A stretch of DNA of 64,000 bases from DASVTR01 sp036382855 (GCA_036382855.1 DASVPO010000014.1:141257-205256); one strand, 5' to 3'. Counted from the first letter of the stretch, positions 8,601 to 16,926 are shown. Translations and numbers: made by a program. The notes: a model not told the origin generated them from the letters alone.

Positions 8601-9512
8601 GTGCGTGTCAGCGGTCGTCGAAAATCGGTTGTCTTCTTCGTCACACTCGGCTCTTGCCTTGTGGCGCTGGCAATCGCTCTGAACGTCGGCTGGATTCTGC
8701 TCAACTGGCGCGAGTTGGCGCTGCTCATCCTCGGCATCATCTTCTTCGTCGTCATCATCGCCGGACTCGTCCTGAACACGACCTTCCTCGTCCGTGAAAT
8801 CCGCCGCAACGAACAGCACGACGCTTTCATCAACGCCGTCACACACGAACTGAAGACGCCGCTCGCCTCCATTCGTCTCTATCTCGAAACACTGCAAACG
8901 CGCGAAGTTGACGAAGCGCGCCGCCGCCATTTCTACGGTATCATGCTCGAAGACAGCAACCGCCTGCTGCAAACGGTCGAGCAGGTCTTGCGCGCTGGCC
9001 GCACGGGCGACCGTCGCCGCCAGATTAACAAGAGCGTGATAGATCTCGGCGAACTGGTTGAGGAAAGCGTGCAGCTAACGCGCACGCGCTACAACCTGAC
9101 GACAGACGCGCTACGCTATCTGAACTCTCTGCCCGATGATAAACCGGCGCTCGTTCTGGGCGACGCGGAAGAACTGCGCGCAGCCGTCTCGAATCTGCTG
9201 GACAACGCAGTCAAGTATTCAGACCGCGAAGTTTCGATAACAGCGGAAATCTCTGCAATGGATGAGAAGAGAGTCAGTGTTCGCATCAGCGACCAAGGCA
9301 TAGGGATTCCGCGTGCGCAGTTAAAACGCATCTTCAAGCGGTTCTATCGCGCGCCCGGCCATTTTATGAAGCGCTTCAAGGGCACGGGCCTCGGACTCTT
9401 CATCGTCCGCTCGATTGTCAAGAAACACGGCGGCCATGTTTTCGCGGAGAGCGAGGGCGAAGGACGCGGCAGCACGTTTACGATGCAACTGCCGAGGAAT
9501 AGCAAACGATGA
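8601..9512 (+). CDS. Membrane sensor histidine kinase
   Basis: The 303-residue two-component sensor has two transmembrane helices at the N-terminus (about 9-32 and 38-63) with almost no periplasmic loop, so it probably senses membrane or cytoplasmic signals. The HisKA box is HELKTPLAS, with the phospho-accepting H82. The ATPase domain has the N box (SNLLDNAVKYSD), G1 (DQGIGIP) and G2 (GTGLGLFIV). The GTG at 8601 is the only sensible start and has no ribosome site. Its last codons overlap the ATG of the response regulator by four bases, so the pair is translationally coupled. Confidence 0.9.
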   Translation: MRVSGRRKSVVFFVTLGSCLVALAIALNVGWILLNWRELALLILGIIFFVVIIAGLVLNTTFLVREIRRNEQHDAFINAVTHELKTPLASIRLYLETLQTREVDEARRRHFYGIMLEDSNRLLQTVEQVLRAGRTGDRRRQINKSVIDLGELVEESVQLTRTRYNLTTDALRYLNSLPDDKPALVLGDAEELRAAVSNLLDNAVKYSDREVSITAEISAMDEKRVSVRISDQGIGIPRAQLKRIFKRFYRAPGHFMKRFKGTGLGLFIVRSIVKKHGGHVFAESEGEGRGSTFTMQLPRNSKR

Positions 9513-10324
9513 GCGCAGTGCTGATTGTAGAAGACGAGCAACATCTGGCCGACGGACTGCGCTTTAATCTGGAAGCCGAAGGCTACACGGTTGAGACGAC
9601 CAGAGACGGCGAGGGCGCTCTTGAGCTTTTGCTGCAAGAGCGTGAGCGCTTCTCGGCCGTCGTGCTCGACGTGATGCTGCCCGGCATGGATGGTTTTACG
9701 GTGGCGGCGGAACTGCGTCGCGCCGGACAGTATGTGCCGGTGCTGATGCTGACGGCACGGGCTCATCCTGAAGATGTACTGCGCGGATTTGAATCCGGCG
9801 CTGACGATTACCTGCCGAAACCCTTCGAGTTGGAGATTTTGCTGGCGAGGCTGCGCGGCCTGCTCCGGCGCAGCGAGTGGATGCACGGCGACAGGGCAGT
9901 CGCGGAGGCTGCGGCCACGGCGAGCGCGCTTTCCTCGACAGAAGGCATTGAGCAGGCGAGCCTTGAACGCGAAGCGGCGCTGTCAAACGACAGCACTGGA
10001 GAGGTCTTCGCCTTTAACGGGAAGACGATTGACTTCGGCGCTCTTGAACTGCGCGTCCCAGAGCGGACCATCCGCCTGACCCTGATGGAGACGGAACTAT
10101 TTCGCTATCTCATCAAACACGCCAACCGCCCCGTTTCACGCAAGGCTATGCTCGAAGAAGTCTGGGGCTTGCACGAAGACACGGACACGCGCGCCATAGA
10201 TAATTTCATCGTCCGCCTGCGACGTTATATTGAAGACGAACCCGCACGGCCCAAGCATCTCCTGACCGTGCGCGGCGTCGGCTACCGCTTCGTCGCCGAA
10301 CCCGAAATCGAAGGTAAAAGGTAG
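9509..10324 (+). CDS. OmpR-family response regulator
   Basis: DNA-binding partner of the preceding kinase; the overlap is ATGA. The 271-residue product has a receiver domain (about 3-118) with acidic pocket E8/D9, phospho-acceptor D54 in VVLDVML and the conserved Lys in LPKPFE. An unusually long, poorly conserved linker follows (about 125-170). The C-terminal winged helix (about 175-265) ends in the typical TVRGVGYRF. The last residues (EGKR and stop) are encoded by the first units of the GGTAAAAGG repeat that starts at 10311, so the original C-terminus may have been replaced by the repeat. Confidence 0.92.
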   Translation: MSAVLIVEDEQHLADGLRFNLEAEGYTVETTRDGEGALELLLQERERFSAVVLDVMLPGMDGFTVAAELRRAGQYVPVLMLTARAHPEDVLRGFESGADDYLPKPFELEILLARLRGLLRRSEWMHGDRAVAEAAATASALSSTEGIEQASLEREAALSNDSTGEVFAFNGKTIDFGALELRVPERTIRLTLMETELFRYLIKHANRPVSRKAMLEEVWGLHEDTDTRAIDNFIVRLRRYIEDEPARPKHLLTVRGVGYRFVAEPEIEGKR

Positions 10325-10402
10325 AAGGTAAAAGGTAAAAGTGAAGAGAAAGAACCCGGCCGCTCGTCTTCCTTTTACCTTTATACTTTTACCTTTTACC
10401 TT
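10311..10402. repeat. Palindromic intergenic repeat, GGTAAAAGG family
   Basis: The left arm (10311-10346) holds four AAGGTAAAAGG-like units. The right arm (about 10368-10402) carries the inverted CCTTTTACC units. The loop is GC-rich. The element overlaps the final codons and stop of the response regulator and may serve as its terminator, although no separate T-run follows. Confidence 0.85.
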
Positions 10403-10466
10403 CTAATGGTAGCATGGCGCGCTAAAGTTTTACCGATTCCCTTATGCGTTAAGGAGTGATTCCCTG

Positions 10467-11342
10467 ATGCCGTGCGACCCAGCGATGTTCTCGAAAATCA
10501 GGCTCTTTGAACAACTCGACGAGGAAGACCGCAAAGTGTTAGCCAGCGTCGTTGACACTGTGACAGTGGCACAGGGCCAGACGCTCTTTCAGGCGGGCGA
10601 ACCCGGCGAGTCGCTCTTCGTCGTGCAGTCGGGCGAGATTGAGCTCTTCATCAAAGACACGGCCGGGCAGAAAATCGTGTTGACGGTGGCGCGCGAGGGC
10701 GATGTCTTCGGTGAGCTATCGCTTCTGGACAGCGGGCCGCGCACGGCAACCGCCGACGCGCTCACAGACAGCGAACTGCTCGTCCTCGACCGTGGCGATT
10801 TAATGTTGCTCTTCCAGAAAAAGCCTGACTCCGCGCTGCACATGCTGGCCTCCATGGGCAGCATGACGCGACGTGCCGACGAACTGCTGCGCACGCGCGT
10901 CTCGCGCAACGTCAATGAAGAAGTGCAGGAACATTCGACGGTCGTGCAGCGCGTCGCAGACTGGCTGGCGTGGTTCAGCGGCAGCATCATGTTTCTGGTC
11001 ATCCACGCCGCGTGGTTCATTACGTGGATTTCACTCAACACCGTTATCCTGCCCGCGAACGCTGAAGGCGAGCGAGGCTTCGACCCGTTTCCCTTCGGGC
11101 TGCTGACGATGATTGTCTCGCTCGAAGCCATCTTTCTCTCCTGCTTTGTACTGATTAGCGCCAACCGGCAGGCTGAAAAAGACAAGGTGCGTTCAGACAT
11201 AGAGTATGAGGTAAACATCAAGGCGGAGCTTGAGGTCGCGCACCTACACGAGAAGACTGACCGCATTTATCAGGACATGCTCGCTCGTTTCAACCGTCTG
11301 GAAAAAGCGTTGGCCCAGCCGGCGGAAACGGAAAAGGTCTGA
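10467..11342 (+). CDS. Cyclic-nucleotide-binding domain fused to DUF1003 membrane protein
   Basis: The 291-residue product has a Crp-like cNMP-binding beta-barrel (about 5-125) with GEPGESLFVVQSGEIELF and a phosphate-binding-cassette-like segment GELSLLDSGPRTATADA, then a DUF1003 domain (about 145-285). DUF1003 provides two transmembrane helices (about 170-190 and 210-232) and a long charged C-terminal helix, probably coiled coil. The protein probably ties a nucleotide or other ligand signal to a membrane event, but no function is established for the family. The neighbouring convergent genes include the Mg2+ transporter CorA. Start ATG 10467 follows AAGGAGTGA, a good ribosome site. Confidence 0.88.
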   Translation: MPCDPAMFSKIRLFEQLDEEDRKVLASVVDTVTVAQGQTLFQAGEPGESLFVVQSGEIELFIKDTAGQKIVLTVAREGDVFGELSLLDSGPRTATADALTDSELLVLDRGDLMLLFQKKPDSALHMLASMGSMTRRADELLRTRVSRNVNEEVQEHSTVVQRVADWLAWFSGSIMFLVIHAAWFITWISLNTVILPANAEGERGFDPFPFGLLTMIVSLEAIFLSCFVLISANRQAEKDKVRSDIEYEVNIKAELEVAHLHEKTDRIYQDMLARFNRLEKALAQPAETEKV

Positions 11343-11349
11343 GGCGCTC

Positions 11350-11384
11350 ATGCTTGAAAAGCGGCTCTCGTCAAGCATCTTTTA
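11350..11384. terminator. Bidirectional terminator between convergent genes
   Basis: ATGCTTGA (11350-11357) pairs with TCAAGCAT (11371-11378), followed by CTTTTA on the plus strand and preceded by a reverse-strand AT stretch. It sits exactly between the stop codons of the cNMP/DUF1003 gene and the leftward small membrane gene. Confidence 0.65.
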
Positions 11385-11681
11385 TCTGGGCGGCTCCCAG
11401 CCGTTCCAGATGACAAACGCGATGACCGCAATGAAGATGAGCGAACAGCAGAGAATAAACATGACCGCAGGGTCAACGCTGAGCAGGCCCGACTTTTTCG
11501 TTTCTTCTTCCGTCAAATCCTGAGGAAGCTTCAGGTCGCCCGTATCAACATCGAGCGTGCCGTCGTCCATCTGGCTTTGAGTCAGAGGCGCGCGCTCCTT
11601 TTTTCCTGCGGGCGGAGCGAGTTGCGCTTCGGAGCCTGTCTCGCCGTTATTAGCCCCGCGCTGCGAATTTTTTACAGCCAT
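11382..11681 (-). CDS. Small single-pass membrane protein of unknown function
   Basis: The 99-residue protein is not recognised. The N-terminal two thirds are polar and charged. A single transmembrane helix lies near the C-terminus (about 72-93: VMFILCCSLIFIAVIAFVIW), so it is probably tail-anchored with its bulk in the cytoplasm. Its ATG overlaps the end of corA by ten bases. This suggests translational coupling and perhaps a role as a small partner of the Mg2+ channel, which is inference only. Confidence 0.65.
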   Translation of the reverse strand: MAVKNSQRGANNGETGSEAQLAPPAGKKERAPLTQSQMDDGTLDVDTGDLKLPQDLTEEETKKSGLLSVDPAVMFILCCSLIFIAVIAFVIWNGWEPPR

Positions 11682-12643
11682 TTGATTTTCCTGAAGTAAA
11701 GGTAGAGCCCGACGCCGATGACGAACATCGTCAGCAGGGCGAAGACGTAGCCGTAGCGCGTGTAAAGCTCCGGCATATAGACGAAGTTCATGCCGTAGAT
11801 GCCTGCGACGAGCGTGACGCTCATCAGGATGGTCGCAATCGAAGTCAGGCGCTTCATCACCATGTTCATGCGATTGCCCTGAATGGAAAGATAGGCGTCC
11901 ATCGTCGAGCTGAGCATATCGCGCAAAGTGTCAATCGTGTCGGCCACGCGGATGATGTGGTCGAAGACATCCTGAAAATAGACGTGGGTTTCGCGCGCGA
12001 AGATGGGTTGCTCGCGCCTGAGCATCGTGTTGAAGACATCGCGCAGCGGCGTTATCGTGCGGCGCAGCCAGAGCAGTTGTTTCTTGATACGGAAGATTTC
12101 CTCTATGGACTGCGGATTGAAGACGCCGAAGATCTGGTCTTCGAGGTCGTCCATACGCTCGCTGATGGTGTCGAGCAAGGGCAGGTAGTCGTCAACGATA
12201 GCGTCTATCAAAAGGTAGGCGAGCAATCCTGCTCCATGTTCTGCGCGGTCAGTCCATTCGTTCCAGAGTCGTGTGGCGGTGTCAATGGCGTCAATCGGGC
12301 GACTGTGAACCGTCACCAGATAGTTTGAGCCGAGGAAGATGTTAAGCTCGCGCAGCTCAAGATGATTTTCCGGGCCGGTAAACTCCGCTTCGTAGAGCAC
12401 TATAAAATAGTAGCCCTCATATTCTTCGACCTTCGGCCGCTGGTGCGCGTTGCGGCAATCCTCTATCGAGAGCGGGTGAAACTGAAACTCTTCGGCCAAC
12501 TCCGCGAAATCTTCCCCGGTCGGGTCAGCCACATCGGCCCAGACGATATTTTTCTCGCCCATGCACAGGTCGCTAATCTCTGCGGCCGGAACATTCTTCA
12601 AAAACTTTCTGGCCGATGTGTCAAGACAGATGGTCTTAATCAA
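11672..12643 (-). CDS. corA: Magnesium/cobalt transporter CorA family
   Basis: Pentameric inner-membrane divalent-cation channel. The long cytoplasmic N-terminal domain is followed by two C-terminal transmembrane helices, with the signature YGMN at the end of the first (VAGIYGMNF) and the loop YMPE after it. TTG 12643 is chosen as start because it follows GGAGG at the right distance and opens on MIKTICLDTS. The longer frame to 12724 adds 27 residues without family character. The resulting 323 residues are the usual CorA length. The polar basic end KIKWL overlaps the next small gene. Confidence 0.88.
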   Translation of the reverse strand: MIKTICLDTSARKFLKNVPAAEISDLCMGEKNIVWADVADPTGEDFAELAEEFQFHPLSIEDCRNAHQRPKVEEYEGYYFIVLYEAEFTGPENHLELRELNIFLGSNYLVTVHSRPIDAIDTATRLWNEWTDRAEHGAGLLAYLLIDAIVDDYLPLLDTISERMDDLEDQIFGVFNPQSIEEIFRIKKQLLWLRRTITPLRDVFNTMLRREQPIFARETHVYFQDVFDHIIRVADTIDTLRDMLSSTMDAYLSIQGNRMNMVMKRLTSIATILMSVTLVAGIYGMNFVYMPELYTRYGYVFALLTMFVIGVGLYLYFRKIKWL

Positions 12644-12883
12644 GCGTTGCGTCCTCCGTTGGCCTGCGAATAAGTTAGTATAACGCGTCCGGCAGCTTTG
12701 CCAAGCACCAGTCTCTTTTAACACGGGCGGGGCGGCGGTTGAAATTTATGCACGACGCTGCCGGCCTGCGTGATTAGATCGCAGCCGGAATCTCGCGTTA
12801 GTTGGTAGCAGTGAATCGGAGGAACTGGAGAATGGCATGGCCGCAGAGCAGCTTGGTCCAAGAGACACACGAAGAGGCGCAAG

Positions 12884-13273
12884 GTGAAGGATGTGAGATT
12901 TCAGAGAACGCTCTTTTTCGTCGCGGGCATTTACGGCATCGTCGTCTTGCTGCCGCAGTATTTTCTGGAAGCGAAGACAGGGCGTGATTATCCGCCGCCC
13001 ATCACACACCCGGAATTTTATTACGGCTTTATAGGCGTGGGCCTCGCGTGGCAAATCCTTTTCCTGCTACTCGCCAGAGACCCCGTGCGTTATCGCGCGA
13101 TGATGATTCCTGCCATCTTAGAGAAAGCTGGCTTCGGGATAGCGGTCTTGATTCTTTACTCGCAGCAGCGCGTCTCGCCCGTCATGCTCGGCGCTGCCAT
13201 CATAGACATAACGTTCGGCGCTCTGTTCGCGTTAGCGTATATGAAAACTGCGGCACGGCACGGTGAACGTTAG
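12884..13273 (+). CDS. Small multi-pass membrane protein, unknown function
   Basis: The 129-residue protein has four predicted transmembrane helices (about 8-25, 45-64, 76-93 and 100-118) and is not recognised beyond being a conserved-looking integral membrane protein. The GTG start at 12884 follows a GAGGCGCAAG stretch. It is transcribed toward the BMC operon and ends 55 bases before the convergent stop of the BMC shell gene. No operon partner is visible. Confidence 0.65.
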   Translation: MKDVRFQRTLFFVAGIYGIVVLLPQYFLEAKTGRDYPPPITHPEFYYGFIGVGLAWQILFLLLARDPVRYRAMMIPAILEKAGFGIAVLILYSQQRVSPVMLGAAIIDITFGALFALAYMKTAARHGER

Positions 13274-13328
13274 CTTATCCAGTAAGGCTCTCACACGCCT
13301 TTCGCCTTCATCCCTGCTGCTTGCCCTA

Positions 13329-13649
13329 TCACTTTGCCTTAACTGAGCCGCTGATCTTCTTACGCGTCGTCTCGCCCGTCTTGAGGACAGGGAGGCCCTG
13401 GTCCACGTCCATGTGCGGGCGCGGGATGACGTGTGTTGAGACAACCGTGCCGACGCGAGATGCTGCGGCAGCGCCGGCATCAACGGCAGCCCTCACGGCC
13501 GCCACATCGCCGCGCACAATCGCCGTCACCAATCCGGCATCAATCTTCTCATAGCCTACGAGTTGAACGTTTGCGGCCTTGACCATCGCGTCGGCCGCTT
13601 CAATCATCGCCACGAGGCCCATGCATTCCACCAAGCCGAGTGCTTCCAT
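13329..13649 (-). CDS. BMC-H hexameric microcompartment shell protein (distal copy)
   Basis: The 106-residue single-domain BMC shell protein (Pfam BMC, PduA/EutM/CcmK type) starts MEALGLVECMGLVAMIEAADAM and has the pore-forming loop KIDAGLV. ATG 13649 is chosen because GAAAGGAAC sits just upstream and the BMC fold begins at once; the longer frame to 13757 adds 36 unrelated residues that overlap the previous gene. A basic tail (about 85-106) follows the domain. It is the last gene of the eight-gene BMC operon. Its pore motif differs from that of the first copy (YIGAGYV), suggesting two facet proteins with different permeability. Confidence 0.93.
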   Translation of the reverse strand: MEALGLVECMGLVAMIEAADAMVKAANVQLVGYEKIDAGLVTAIVRGDVAAVRAAVDAGAAAASRVGTVVSTHVIPRPHMDVDQGLPVLKTGETTRKKISGSVKAK

Positions 13650-13701
13650 GCTGTTCCTTTCAATGATGCGTTTCAGAGAATTCGATTGCGTATTGATAAC
13701 T

Positions 13702-14364
13702 TCAATCGGAGACGCGACGGAAAACCCGCTTGAATCTATTGCCGTTGGCCGGAACATAAATCACAGGCCCCGGCGGGAAGGGGCGTCCCTGCGGGCCGAC
13801 TCTTATGTCAGGGCCAGAGTTGTCCGGCTTGATAATCGTCGTTTGCGTCAGCGTCTTGCCGTCGGGCGATAGTTTCCATTCGTCAATAATATCCCAGATT
13901 AACAAAGTGCCTGCCGTGGCTTTCCGCACCGTCGTGGTGGTGACGAGTTTATCGCCCCTCCATCTGGTCTTGGACTTAATCTCTTCATCACGCGGATTGG
14001 GCGTCGTGCTGATTGTCGCGCCGGTGTTCGTCTCGCCGCGCTCGTCGCTGTAGTAGACGGACTCGCGCGTTCGCTCCTGCCCGCCGGAAACAACCTTGCG
14101 CGTCATCTTAATCTCAGGCTCATGCTGCGAAATCACTAAGGTGACTTTATCAGGTGTGGCAGCAGACCTTTGTTTGCTCTGCTTAGGTTGCTCTTCATCA
14201 AGCACCCACGTTCCGCCGAGAACGGGCACGGGCTTTTGCTTGTCTGGTTCAATCCTGCTGCTCTGCGCAAAACTCAAAGCGGCGCACAAGAGCAACAAGA
14301 ATGAAGCACAAGCGATAGCTTTCAACTGCCTGCGTGCTGCGTGCATGATATGAAGCTTCATCAT
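13702..14364 (-). CDS. Secreted protein of unknown function inside the BMC operon
   Basis: The 220-residue protein has a clear signal peptide (hydrophobic about 16-33, ending LSFAQ), followed by a beta-rich domain in which charged strands alternate (KVTLVISQHEPEIKMTRKV, LVTTTTVRKATAG). Its C-terminus has a Pro/Gly stretch and a basic end. It is not recognised. It lies 18 bases after the UPF0210 gene and 52 bases before the last BMC-H start, so it is inside the transcript. A periplasmic protein is odd in a microcompartment operon; it may be a passenger or sense the substrate outside. Confidence 0.7.
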   Translation of the reverse strand: MMKLHIMHAARRQLKAIACASFLLLLCAALSFAQSSRIEPDKQKPVPVLGGTWVLDEEQPKQSKQRSAATPDKVTLVISQHEPEIKMTRKVVSGGQERTRESVYYSDERGETNTGATISTTPNPRDEEIKSKTRWRGDKLVTTTTVRKATAGTLLIWDIIDEWKLSPDGKTLTQTTIIKPDNSGPDIRVGPQGRPFPPGPVIYVPANGNRFKRVFRRVSD

Positions 14365-14382
14365 CGTACGGCGACTCCGCGC

Positions 14383-15765
14383 TTAGTTTCGCAGCGAATG
14401 AATGGGGGCTGGGATGCGTCCGCCGCGACGTATAAAATCGCTGCTGGAAAAAGCGTTGACGGCCATGACGGGTGCGCTCCCCAACAGGCCACCGAATTCT
14501 ACCATCTCGCCGACATCTTTTCCCGGCACTGGAATAATGCGCACGGCCGTCGTCTTATTGTTCATCACTCCGATAGCCATCTCGTCTGCGATGATGGCGG
14601 CCAGAGTCTCTGCCGAAGTCTTGCCGGGCACGGCGACCATATCAATGCCGACGGAGCAGACGCTGGTCCACGCTTCAAGTTTTTCGAGAGAGAGCGCGCC
14701 GACGCGTGCCGCTTCAATCATGCTTGCGTCTTCGGAGACGGGGATGAACGCGCCGCTCATCCCGCCGACAGAGGCCGAAGCCATCGCGCCGCCTTTCTTG
14801 ACGGCATCGGTCAGAAGGGCGAGCGCGGCGGTCGTCCCATGTGTGCCTGCGCGTTCAAAGCCCATCGCTTCGATGATGTCTGCGACGGAATCTCCGATGA
14901 CGGGCGTCGGCGCAAGCGAGAGGTCAATAATGCCGAAGGGAATATTCAAACGCCGCGCCGCCTCGCGCCCGACTAATTCGCCCGCGCGTGCGAGCTTAAA
15001 GGAAAGCTTCTTGATGACCTCTGCCAGTTCGTTGAGCGGCAAATCGCGCTCTTCGTGGCGGATGGCGTGATTAACGACGCCGGGGCCTGAGACGCCCACG
15101 TTAATGACGGCTTCAGGCTCGCCCGTGCCGTGAAACGCGCCCGCCATAAACGGATTATCTTCGACCGCATTGGCGAAGCAGACAAACTTGGCACACGCCA
15201 GGCCGCCGCGCTCGCGCGTTCGCTCGGCCATCTCTTTAATCATCACGCCTGTGCGCCAGACGGCGTCCATGTTGATGCCTGCGCGTGTGGTCGCGACGTT
15301 GAGCGATGAGCAGAGCCTATCGGTCACGGACAGGGCTTCAGGAATCGAATCGAGGAAATCGCTCTCCGCATTGGTCCAGCCCTTGTGCACGAGCGCTGAA
15401 TAGCCGCCGATGAAGTCAACTCCGACCGACTGCGCCGCCTCATCAATCGCACGCGCAAGTTGAACGTAATCCTGACGCGCGCCGTTATTACTACTACTAC
15501 TGCCGCCGCCAATCTGCGAGGCGGGCGTGATCGAGATGCGTTTGTTGGCGATGCGGATGCCGACTTCCTCACCGATTTCGTCAACGGTCGAGACAAGATT
15601 CTTCGCTACGCGCTCAATCTTCTCGCGCACGCGCGCGGCCGTCCGCGCAGGCGAATCCGAGGCGCAATCACGCAGGCTCAGGCCAAGCGTCACCGTGCGA
15701 ATGTCCAGATGCTCCATCTCCGTCATCCGCACGGTCTGTAAGATTTCCGCCTGTGTATATTCCAT
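14383..15765 (-). CDS. UPF0210 / DUF711 family protein (PFL-like fold)
   Basis: The 460-residue cytosolic protein belongs to the UPF0210 (DUF711, 'PFL family') group, whose known structure resembles pyruvate formate-lyase. It matches the family at the N-terminus (DIRTVTLGLSLRDCASD), in the middle (NVGVSGPGVV) and at the C-terminal signature (RRGGRIPAPIHSLRN). No glycyl-radical motif (RVxGY) is present, so it is not an active glycyl-radical enzyme in the usual sense. Its ATG lies two bases after the stop of the zinc-ribbon gene, showing tight coupling. In many Firmicutes this family neighbours an ACT-domain UPF0237 protein, and here an ACT protein is two genes upstream. Within a BMC operon lacking a known signature enzyme, it is the best candidate for the unknown catalytic step. 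Confidence 0.9.
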   Translation of the reverse strand: MEYTQAEILQTVRMTEMEHLDIRTVTLGLSLRDCASDSPARTAARVREKIERVAKNLVSTVDEIGEEVGIRIANKRISITPASQIGGGSSSSNNGARQDYVQLARAIDEAAQSVGVDFIGGYSALVHKGWTNAESDFLDSIPEALSVTDRLCSSLNVATTRAGINMDAVWRTGVMIKEMAERTRERGGLACAKFVCFANAVEDNPFMAGAFHGTGEPEAVINVGVSGPGVVNHAIRHEERDLPLNELAEVIKKLSFKLARAGELVGREAARRLNIPFGIIDLSLAPTPVIGDSVADIIEAMGFERAGTHGTTAALALLTDAVKKGGAMASASVGGMSGAFIPVSEDASMIEAARVGALSLEKLEAWTSVCSVGIDMVAVPGKTSAETLAAIIADEMAIGVMNNKTTAVRIIPVPGKDVGEMVEFGGLLGSAPVMAVNAFSSSDFIRRGGRIPAPIHSLRN

Positions 15766-15767
15766 TT

Positions 15768-16349
15768 TCAGAGTATGCGGGCCAGCAAGAGCAACAGCAG
15801 GGAGATGATAATGAGAGCGGTGGCGACGAGGACGAAGCGCAGGCTGGGGTCTGCCGCAGCCTCGTCCAGCACGACGTTTGAAGCGCGGCGCAGTTTATCC
15901 CCGCGATGCCGCACGCCGTCATCCGCGGCTCCGAACGTTGGACCATTAACAGCAGTCACGCGCTGCCGTTTCTCCTGCGCGGCATCCGGGGAGACGACTA
16001 CTGCCCCCGGCGCGTCGGCGTTCGTCTGCGGCTGACTCGCGATGGGCGGTGTGCCTGACGCTACAGCATCCGGCCCGTTTACATTCTCCGGCGCGGGCGT
16101 TTCCACGTTGAGAGCAGCGTCAGTTTTCAAAGGGGCTTCCGCTCGTGCCGTGGAAGCGATTGTTCCGGCAGCGGGACGCGTTTCTGTCGTCTTTCGTTGC
16201 GAGGCTTCGGTTGGGGCAGCAGGAGTGTTGGCGGACGCGGGTTGCGCGCCCGCTCCGGCTTGAGCAACACCACACTGCGGACAGAAGGCCGAGCGAGCGC
16301 GTATCGCCGCACCGCATGACTTGCACCGACGTGCTATTTCGGGTTCCAT
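15768..16349 (-). CDS. Zinc-ribbon protein with C-terminal membrane anchor
   Basis: The 193-residue protein has an N-terminal zinc ribbon (C9-xx-C12 and C23-xx-C26), a long Ala/Pro/Thr-rich disordered middle (about 30-130) and a single C-terminal transmembrane helix (about 171-192), so it is tail-anchored. It sits between the ACT gene and the UPF0210 gene in the BMC operon and is two bases from the latter. Its job is unknown; a membrane tether or scaffold for the compartment is possible but unproved. Zinc-ribbon plus linker plus helix proteins are frequent in this lineage (another is at 32644). Confidence 0.7.
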   Translation of the reverse strand: MEPEIARRCKSCGAAIRARSAFCPQCGVAQAGAGAQPASANTPAAPTEASQRKTTETRPAAGTIASTARAEAPLKTDAALNVETPAPENVNGPDAVASGTPPIASQPQTNADAPGAVVVSPDAAQEKRQRVTAVNGPTFGAADDGVRHRGDKLRRASNVVLDEAAADPSLRFVLVATALIIISLLLLLLARIL

Positions 16350-16361
16350 AAACTCAATAAA

Positions 16362-16445
16362 GAAGTGATGGGTGATGAGTAATGAGTGATGAGTAGAAAA
16401 CTTCTTTCTTTTAACTCATCACTCATTACTCATTACTCATCACTT
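16362..16445. repeat. Palindromic intergenic repeat, TGATGAG family (copy 1)
   Basis: The left arm (16362-16394) is tandem GTGATGAG/TAATGAG units. The right arm (16413-16445) is the inverted series of CTCATCA/CTCATTA units. The loop between them (AGAAAACTTCTTTCTTTTA) is nearly the same as in the copies at 44353 and, reversed, at 63898. It lies between the zinc-ribbon and ACT genes. Confidence 0.9.
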
Positions 16446-16448
16446 TCA

Positions 16449-16919
16449 TTATATCCTGTGCATCGCGTTAAAGAGGTCTTCGCGTTGCGCGTAGATGCGG
16501 ACGCCGAGGCGGCTACCCTCGTCGCGAAAACGCTCTTTCAATTCGGTGGCCGAGAGGCGCGAGCGTGAGCTATCGGCGATGATAACCATCGCAAATTTTC
16601 CCTGCACGACCGTTTGATTAATGTCTATGATGCTGCATTCGGCTTCGGCCAGGACCTGCGAGACGGCGGCGACGATGCCCGGATGGTCAACACCGAAGAC
16701 GGAAATCACCATCCGTTCGGCAGACCCGGCAGCATGTGCTTCACGCTCACGCGCTCTACTCGAACCGCTCGCCGCCGTGTTCCCGTTCGTCTCCACTATC
16801 GGCTCGATGGCGCGATACACGTCCGTCACCAACTGCTCGACCGTTTGCTCGTCAGCCCCCGCGCCCAGGCGTCCATAGACCGCGCGCGTAATGCGATAGA
16901 TTAATTCTTCATTAGCCAT
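16449..16919 (-). CDS. ACT-domain protein (UPF0237-like) with helical N-terminal extension
   Basis: The 156-residue product has a C-terminal ACT domain of the UPF0237 type (about 70-156; starts VISVFGVDHPGIVAAVSQVLAE), expected to bind a small metabolite, often an amino acid, and to dimerise. Residues 1-20 (MANEELIYRITRAVYGRLGA) form a short amphipathic helix followed by glycine, like microcompartment encapsulation peptides. A second helix (about 25-42) and a flexible Ala/Ser/Arg linker (45-69) follow. Free-standing UPF0237 proteins are about 90 residues, so the extension is extra. It lies between the vertex protein and the zinc-ribbon gene. It may be a lumenal regulatory subunit of the UPF0210 protein. 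Confidence 0.85.
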   Translation of the reverse strand: MANEELIYRITRAVYGRLGAGADEQTVEQLVTDVYRAIEPIVETNGNTAASGSSRAREREAHAAGSAERMVISVFGVDHPGIVAAVSQVLAEAECSIIDINQTVVQGKFAMVIIADSSRSRLSATELKERFRDEGSRLGVRIYAQREDLFNAMHRI

Positions 16920-16926
16920 CTTAAAA

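Noticed and set aside
14383..15765. UPF0210 protein as a glycyl-radical enzyme
   Set aside because: No RVxGY glycyl-radical motif near the C-terminus and no activating radical-SAM gene in the operon.
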